DNA from: Oligoflexus sp.
GTDB taxonomy: Bacteria; Bdellovibrionota_B; Oligoflexia; Oligoflexales; Oligoflexaceae
Reading direction: 5' to 3'
Assembly (NCBI GenBank): GCA_014377445.1
Contig: JACMPP010000045.1
Span: 1 to 54,079, forward strand
DNA length: 54,079 nt
The translations under genes and the position numbers were made by a program. Every line of letters begins with the position of its first letter. Position 1 is the first letter of the stretch. Of this stretch, positions 50,252 to 54,079 are shown in pieces. Below the pieces are notes generated by a model. It saw only the letters and a program-made list of their open reading frames with translations. It did not search any database and had not been told where the DNA came from.

Positions 50252-51964
50252 ATGCTGCTTTTCGTTTTAGCCTATTTGGGCGGTGTACTTACGATTTTCA
50301 GCCCATGCGTTTTGCCGGTCATTCCATTTCTGTTTTCGCGCTCCCATCTCTCTTTTAAGAAGTCCGGTTTGCCGACCCTGGTCGGTATGGGATTGAGCTT
50401 CACCCTCTTCGGTGTGCTCTCGGCCGCCGGTGGGAACTGGGTCATTCACGTCAACCAATACGGCCGCTATTTTGCCATGCTCGTGTTCGCAATCGTGGGC
50501 TTGACTCTGCTTTTCCCCCTTTTCGCGCAACGACTCCTTCAACCCATCGTCAATCTGGGAGGCCGACTACAACAGCGCGCAGCGGGTTCGGATAGTATTG
50601 CGTCCTCGCTGCTCGTTGGCGCCTCTGTCGGCCTTCTATGGGCGCCCTGTGCAGGTCCCATCCTGGGTCTGGTCCTTGCGGGTGCTGCGCTGGGTGGATT
50701 GAGCCAGAACACTTTCGGTCTCCTGGGTGCTTTCGCCCTGGGCGCTGCGACGTCACTCGGTATTGCGATACTCGCAAGTGGCAAAGTGATGTCCACGATT
50801 AAGAAAGGTTTGGGCGCAGAGGAGTGGCTCAAGAAGGTTCTCGGTGTGCTCGTCCTCGTTTCCGTGCTTGCCATCGCTTTGGGATGGGACACCAAGCTTC
50901 TCTCGAAGTTTTCCTATCTCAATACCAATAGTATCGAACAGACCCTCATCGACTTCACGTCCAATGGCAGCAGCAAACAAACCCATGAGTTGAAAGACGA
51001 AGGGCCGATGCCTTCACTCGATGGGGCCATCACCTGGTTGAACTCACCGGCTTTGAGTGCAGAAAGTTTAAAAGGCAAGGTCGTCCTGATCGACTTCTGG
51101 ACTTATTCCTGTATCAACTGCCTCCGCGCTCTCCCCTATGTCCAGGCCTGGTCAGACAAGTACGCGAGTCAGGGACTGGTCGTGATTGGAGTGCATGCGC
51201 CTGAGTTTGCCTTCGAACGTCTGACGGCTAACGTGGAAACGGCAGTAAAGGATCTGGGGATTAAGTATCCGGTCGCTGTCGATAGCAAACTGAATATCTG
51301 GAACGCCTTTAAAAATCAGTATTGGCCTGCCCACTACCTGATCGATGCCAAGGGGCACATTCAGTATCACCATTTCGGGGAAGGCCAGTACGAAGACACC
51401 GAACACATGATTCAGAAGCTTTTGAAAGAAGCGAATCCAAACGCCGTTCTCGAAGATGTTGTTGCCAGCACAGTGGTTGGCAAGGGACTCGGGCAGAAAG
51501 CAGGACGCATCAAGGATATCGCCAATCCGGAGACCTATCTTGGCTATGAGCGTCAAGAGAATTTTGCATCCGCTGCCAGTCTGCTGAAGGACGCTCCTCA
51601 GGAGTACAAGACTCCAGGACCGCTCAAGCTGAAGCAGTGGGCCCTCGAGGGGAGCTGGATCGTCAGCCCCGAAATGGTTCAAAGCCAGGTCGTAGGGGCG
51701 AAGATCAGCCTTCGGTTCAAAGCGCGCGACCTGCACCTTGTCCTTGCCAACCCGGAGGGAAAACCTGTGCGCTTTCGTGTTCGCCTCGACGGCAAAGCCC
51801 CAGCAGCCAGTCATGGCCAGGATATTGATGCCGCCGGCATTGGGACTGTGAACTCGGAACGCCTCTATCAGTTGATTCGCCAGGAGAATGGCCAGGAAGA
51901 GCACCTCTTCGAGATTGAATTCCTGGATCCTGCAGTGGAAGCCTTTGCCTTTACTTTTGGTTAA
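50252..51964 (+). CDS. dipZ: DipZ-type CcdA-thioredoxin fusion
   Basis: 570 aa in three parts. Residues 1-215: a CcdA/DsbD-beta-like membrane domain with paired Cys in TIFSPCVLPVIPF and LWAPCAGPILGLVLAG. Residues 255-400: a thioredoxin/TlpA domain with active site FWTYSCINCLRALPYV (CxxC as CINC), as in mycobacterial DipZ. Residues 430-570: a beta-sandwich carbohydrate-binding-like C-terminal domain (WALEGSWIVSPEMVQ, AKISLRFKARDLHLVLAN). It moves reducing equivalents across the inner membrane to periplasmic targets, here most plausibly the exported MsrA. Confidence 0.94.
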   Translation: MLLFVLAYLGGVLTIFSPCVLPVIPFLFSRSHLSFKKSGLPTLVGMGLSFTLFGVLSAAGGNWVIHVNQYGRYFAMLVFAIVGLTLLFPLFAQRLLQPIVNLGGRLQQRAAGSDSIASSLLVGASVGLLWAPCAGPILGLVLAGAALGGLSQNTFGLLGAFALGAATSLGIAILASGKVMSTIKKGLGAEEWLKKVLGVLVLVSVLAIALGWDTKLLSKFSYLNTNSIEQTLIDFTSNGSSKQTHELKDEGPMPSLDGAITWLNSPALSAESLKGKVVLIDFWTYSCINCLRALPYVQAWSDKYASQGLVVIGVHAPEFAFERLTANVETAVKDLGIKYPVAVDSKLNIWNAFKNQYWPAHYLIDAKGHIQYHHFGEGQYEDTEHMIQKLLKEANPNAVLEDVVASTVVGKGLGQKAGRIKDIANPETYLGYERQENFASAASLLKDAPQEYKTPGPLKLKQWALEGSWIVSPEMVQSQVVGAKISLRFKARDLHLVLANPEGKPVRFRVRLDGKAPAASHGQDIDAAGIGTVNSERLYQLIRQENGQEEHLFEIEFLDPAVEAFAFTFG

Positions 51965-52074
51965 TAGCTGCCGTCTGAGCGGTTTGATCCATTGTTCGAT
52001 CCTCAACGCGATGCGCTTACTAAACTGAAGGTGATAAAATCAAGTATTCTCCAATTGATTCTTTCAAATATGTA

Positions 52075-52323
52075 GTGGGCACTCTGTCAAAACGTGACAA
52101 ATTACTCTTCGCTCTGGCTTTCGCTCCCTTCCTGTTAGGGTTTGTTATTCAATCCTATACGATTTTTGCCTGGAATATGCCCGTGTCGAATGACAAACTC
52201 TTGTGGGAGTTTCTATCGGTGGCATTCTTAGCTGTTTGGATCTTTTTACTGACAACGCTAAGCGTTCTTGGCAAGGAGCTTGAGCGAAGAGGTAATACGG
52301 CTTCTCAAACTAATACTAAGTAA
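52075..52323 (+). CDS. Small two-helix membrane protein
   Basis: 82 aa from GTG 52075 (no clear ribosome site). Two hydrophobic segments: LLFALAFAPFLLGFVIQSYT and FLSVAFLAVWIFLLTTLSVL, with a charged C-terminal tail KELERRGNTASQTNTK. No family recognised. A gap of 271 bp follows with no gene that I can support. Confidence 0.5.
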   Translation: MGTLSKRDKLLFALAFAPFLLGFVIQSYTIFAWNMPVSNDKLLWEFLSVAFLAVWIFLLTTLSVLGKELERRGNTASQTNTK

Positions 52324-52594
52324 GATCAATTTGCAAAAAGCATTCGGGGAGGCCTATAGCTTCGCTGAGTGCGAGCGTGACCCGACCTTGCGACTTGTGA
52401 GCACTATGGAGAGTCGTGTGTAGGAAGCTTAATCAATATTGTGATTTCTGTTGGCTTGCTAGGCGTCGTGGGCTGAAGGAGGGAGTAAAGCCCGCTGCCG
52501 GAATCGCGTCCGACAAGGGCCTGTGTATCACGCGAATCTCCCCCGATGTACCGGAAAGAGATGGCATCCGCTTGATTCGGTTAGCGCCTATTGA

Positions 52595-53119
52595 TCATGC
52601 GCCACCACCACCGTTAGGACCGCCTGTGCGAACTACACCACCTGGACCCCCGCTTGGGTGCGCGTCACCGCCACCACCACCGAAGCTGGCTAACGCTGCT
52701 TTAGTTTTGGCATCAACAGCTTCCTGCTCGGCCTTTTTCAGCTTTTCTTCCGTCTCATCTAAAATTTTAGTTGTGTCGATAACGCACTCGGCGGAGGCTG
52801 CGATACATACTGACCCAACCAGAAGAGGTACTAATAGTGGAGCCATTGACCCGGCCATGAGCCCGCAACCCGCTCCAGCGGCCCCGCAAATAACTCTCAC
52901 GCCTTTCAGTACTATTCTTTGCGCTCTAAGGTCGCCAATCGCTGTTAACTCCCCACCCTCTAAGACTGCTTCGGCGATTGAATCGGTTTCACCAGCATTG
53001 GCTTTAGCGTCAGCTATGAAGCTATTAACCTCTAGTTGGCTAATGAAATACTCAACCCCCTGAGGATCGCGGACAGTTATATGGTCCGGTGTATTTTCGA
53101 GTACCGCTGCATTGCAGCA
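52595..53119 (-). CDS. Membrane protein with Gly-rich C-terminus, start not identified
   Basis: The minus frame is open from 53119 to the stop at 52595. It shows coding character: VRDPQGVEYFISQLEVNSFI, EAVLEGGELTAIGDLRAQRI, then a hydrophobic MAPLLVPLLVGSVCIAASAE and a coiled/charged DETEEKLKKAEQEAVDAKTK, ending in a Gly/Pro-rich tail GGGGGDAHPSGGPGG. There is no ATG, GTG or TTG until GTG 52900, which would discard the first 70 coding-looking residues. Either the 5' end is broken by an indel (an ATG at about 53135 lies in another frame) or the gene is truncated. No family recognised. Confidence 0.45.
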   Translation of the reverse strand, partial: CCNAAVLENTPDHITVRDPQGVEYFISQLEVNSFIADAKANAGETDSIAEAVLEGGELTAIGDLRAQRIVLKGVRVICGAAGAGCGLMAGSMAPLLVPLLVGSVCIAASAECVIDTTKILDETEEKLKKAEQEAVDAKTKAALASFGGGGGDAHPSGGPGGVVRTGGPNGGGGA

Positions 53120-53182
53120 TTAGGCACACATCATGCATGAATTTTAAGGAGAGAAAATTTCTTGAAACTTGGAGGATATCAG

Positions 53183-53545
53183 ATGATTAGTGCAACGCAA
53201 ATTAGTCCTAATGCACCGGTAGTTTGTTCTAATAATGGCCAATTTGCCCAAGTCGATCATATGGAAGGCAACGACACCATCAAACTGAAGAAGGATAAAC
53301 AAGGTCAGCATCATTACATCCCCTTGAGCTGGGTCACCCAAGTTGACGATAAAGTGCATATCAATCGCCCCGGAGATCAGGCCATGCTTGAGTGGTCGAC
53401 TTCAGCCCACGGCATGGGTAATCCTAGCTCTACTAATCAGCAAAAGATGAAGATTAATCCGAATCTAGATCAACCGACGGCTCACGAGGGTGCAGCAGGC
53501 CGGACGGGTGATCAGAATAAAGGTCATGCTCAAACACACCAGTAA
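53183..53545 (+). CDS. DUF2171-type protein, copy 2, with polar tail
   Basis: 120 aa from ATG 53183 (GGAGG at 53171-53175, spacing 7; TTG 53162 is less likely). Core: FAQVDHMEGNDTIKLKKDKQ, GQHHYIPLSWVTQVDDKVHI, the same PRC-barrel-like pattern as the 82-aa gene at 27981, but here with an extra 50-residue polar C-terminus (STNQQKMKINPNLDQPTAHE, AAGRTGDQNKGHAQ). Function unknown. A strong hairpin follows. Confidence 0.82.
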   Translation: MISATQISPNAPVVCSNNGQFAQVDHMEGNDTIKLKKDKQGQHHYIPLSWVTQVDDKVHINRPGDQAMLEWSTSAHGMGNPSSTNQQKMKINPNLDQPTAHEGAAGRTGDQNKGHAQTHQ

Positions 53546-53587
53546 AAGACTGCCGTCGAGTCCGCAATGACTATCGATCCTATTCAA

Positions 53588-53621
53588 CCCCGAACTCACC
53601 CATATGCGGGTGAGTTTGGGG
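53588..53621 (+). terminator. Strong hairpin after DUF2171 copy 2
   Basis: CCCCGAACTCACCC (53588-53601) pairs with GGGTGAGTTTGGGG (53608-53621), 14 bp with one G-T wobble and a 6-base loop. The U-tract is poor (CTATATTG), so it may be a weak or bidirectional terminator. Confidence 0.7.
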
Positions 53622-53791
53622 CTATATTGTCCGACTGGACATCCATCCACCCGGTGAAGCTCGATAGACTGCACACTCTCTTTTAGAAAGACGCATTGGC
53701 GTTTACACTGTCGCGTGGCAACTGGCCTTTTGCTTCCAAACACTAATGCATTCAGCCGCCGAGGAGACTACCACCAGCTGAAGCCCAGGGG

Positions 53792-53938
53792 TCAATGCTT
53801 CCAACCCAATTGGCGTCTTTCCTTCGATTTAGCAGCATGTTGGGGTGTCATGCCATTGATTTCGAGGATTTTATCATCGAACCATTTGGTCCAACGGTCG
53901 TTTGCTTCGACTGCTTTTGAACGGCATAATCGCAGCTA
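53792..53938 (-). pseudogene. Short gene fragment with a TP-x-x-A-type end
   Basis: Minus-strand frame without a start: RWTKWFDDKILEINGMTPQH, AAKSKERRQLGWKH, stop at 53792. The W-x-x-x-x-I-x-x-x-x-G-x-TPxxAA-x-x-x-x-R pattern is the C-terminal motif shared by SEC-C-associated and MbcA/ParS-type proteins. Only about 45 residues remain. It is considered a remnant. Confidence 0.35.
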
Positions 53939-53951
53939 ACCAGATCGGCGC

Positions 53952-54079
53952 TTATACTATCAAGACTTCGCCACTTTCTCTTGCCAGGTATTTGCCGAGC
54001 CAATAGCGCTTAATTATATCGATCACATTGGCAAACTCTTGCAGCGTGTCCGGTTTCATAAAGTAGGAATTAGCCCCAG
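53952..54079 (-). CDS. Response regulator receiver domain, C-terminal part, cut by window edge
   Basis: The last 42 codons of a minus-strand gene: GANSYFMKPDTLQEFANVID, IIKRYWLGKYLARESGE. The A-x-S-Y-x-x-KP segment with the conserved Lys and the final YWL are those of single-domain CheY/Rcp1-type receivers. The phospho-Asp lies outside the window. Confidence 0.78.
   Translation of the reverse strand, partial: GANSYFMKPDTLQEFANVIDIIKRYWLGKYLARESGEVLIV

Noticed and set aside
52416-53063. 215-aa plus-strand frame rich in Pro
   Set aside because: Pro-runs are the complement of the Gly-rich tail on the minus strand; no ribosome site of note.
53101-53140. CTGCATTGCAG...TTAGGCAC as an integron attC-like site
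   Set aside because: No paired GTTRRRY/RYYYAAC boxes and no cassette structure; only a short palindrome.

Overview
The window looks like chromosome of a Gram-negative bacterium from the former Deltaproteobacteria / Bdellovibrionota (Oligoflexia-like) sphere. The basis is many lipoprotein signal peptides, TonB-dependent transport, an operon resembling the Myxococcus Glt/Nfs envelope complex, AgmX/PglI-type tail and GYF-type domains, and intrinsic terminators. The genus cannot be fixed from sequence alone. No tRNA, rRNA, CRISPR array or complete mobile element was seen.

Left part (1-14.1 kb): a 3'-truncated GYF/transmembrane/Pro-rich gene of GltJ/AgmX type; a YceD-like gene; the rpsB-tsf-pyrH-frr block with hairpins in the rpsB-tsf gap and a strong terminator after tsf; a sigma54 activator facing a two-gene polysaccharide operon (glycosyltransferase plus polyprenyl glycosylphosphotransferase); a metzincin-like lipoprotein; a response regulator plus HPt pair; and hutG-hutF, the last two steps of the formylglutamate route of histidine degradation.

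Middle part (14.1-27.5 kb, almost all minus strand): a five-gene envelope operon (outer-membrane barrel, three TPR proteins of 536, 1035 and 407 aa, one small exported protein), proline dehydrogenase, an NfeD-slipin pair, and a cobalamin-riboswitch-controlled pair made of a beta-propeller lipoprotein and a TonB-dependent receptor. I read that pair as a vitamin B12 uptake module resembling BtuG-BtuB of Bacteroides; it is the most interesting item in the window.

Right part (27.5-54 kb): accessory DNA with many small genes and broken remnants (truncated DNRLRE-like gene, frameshifted AgmX-tail gene, frameshifted di-haem cytochrome, solute-binding-protein fragment, DUF885 fragment and others), between intact genes: two DUF2171 paralogues, a Tat-type flavin amine oxidase with a 55-aa coupled partner, a GHKL ATPase, a YeiH transporter, the alpha-2-macroglobulin/pbpC pair, a catalase-fold-like exported protein divergent from a TetR gene with a perfect operator palindrome, and an msrA - 45-aa membrane protein - dipZ group that looks like extracytoplasmic methionine-sulfoxide repair. 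The window ends inside a response-regulator gene on the minus strand.
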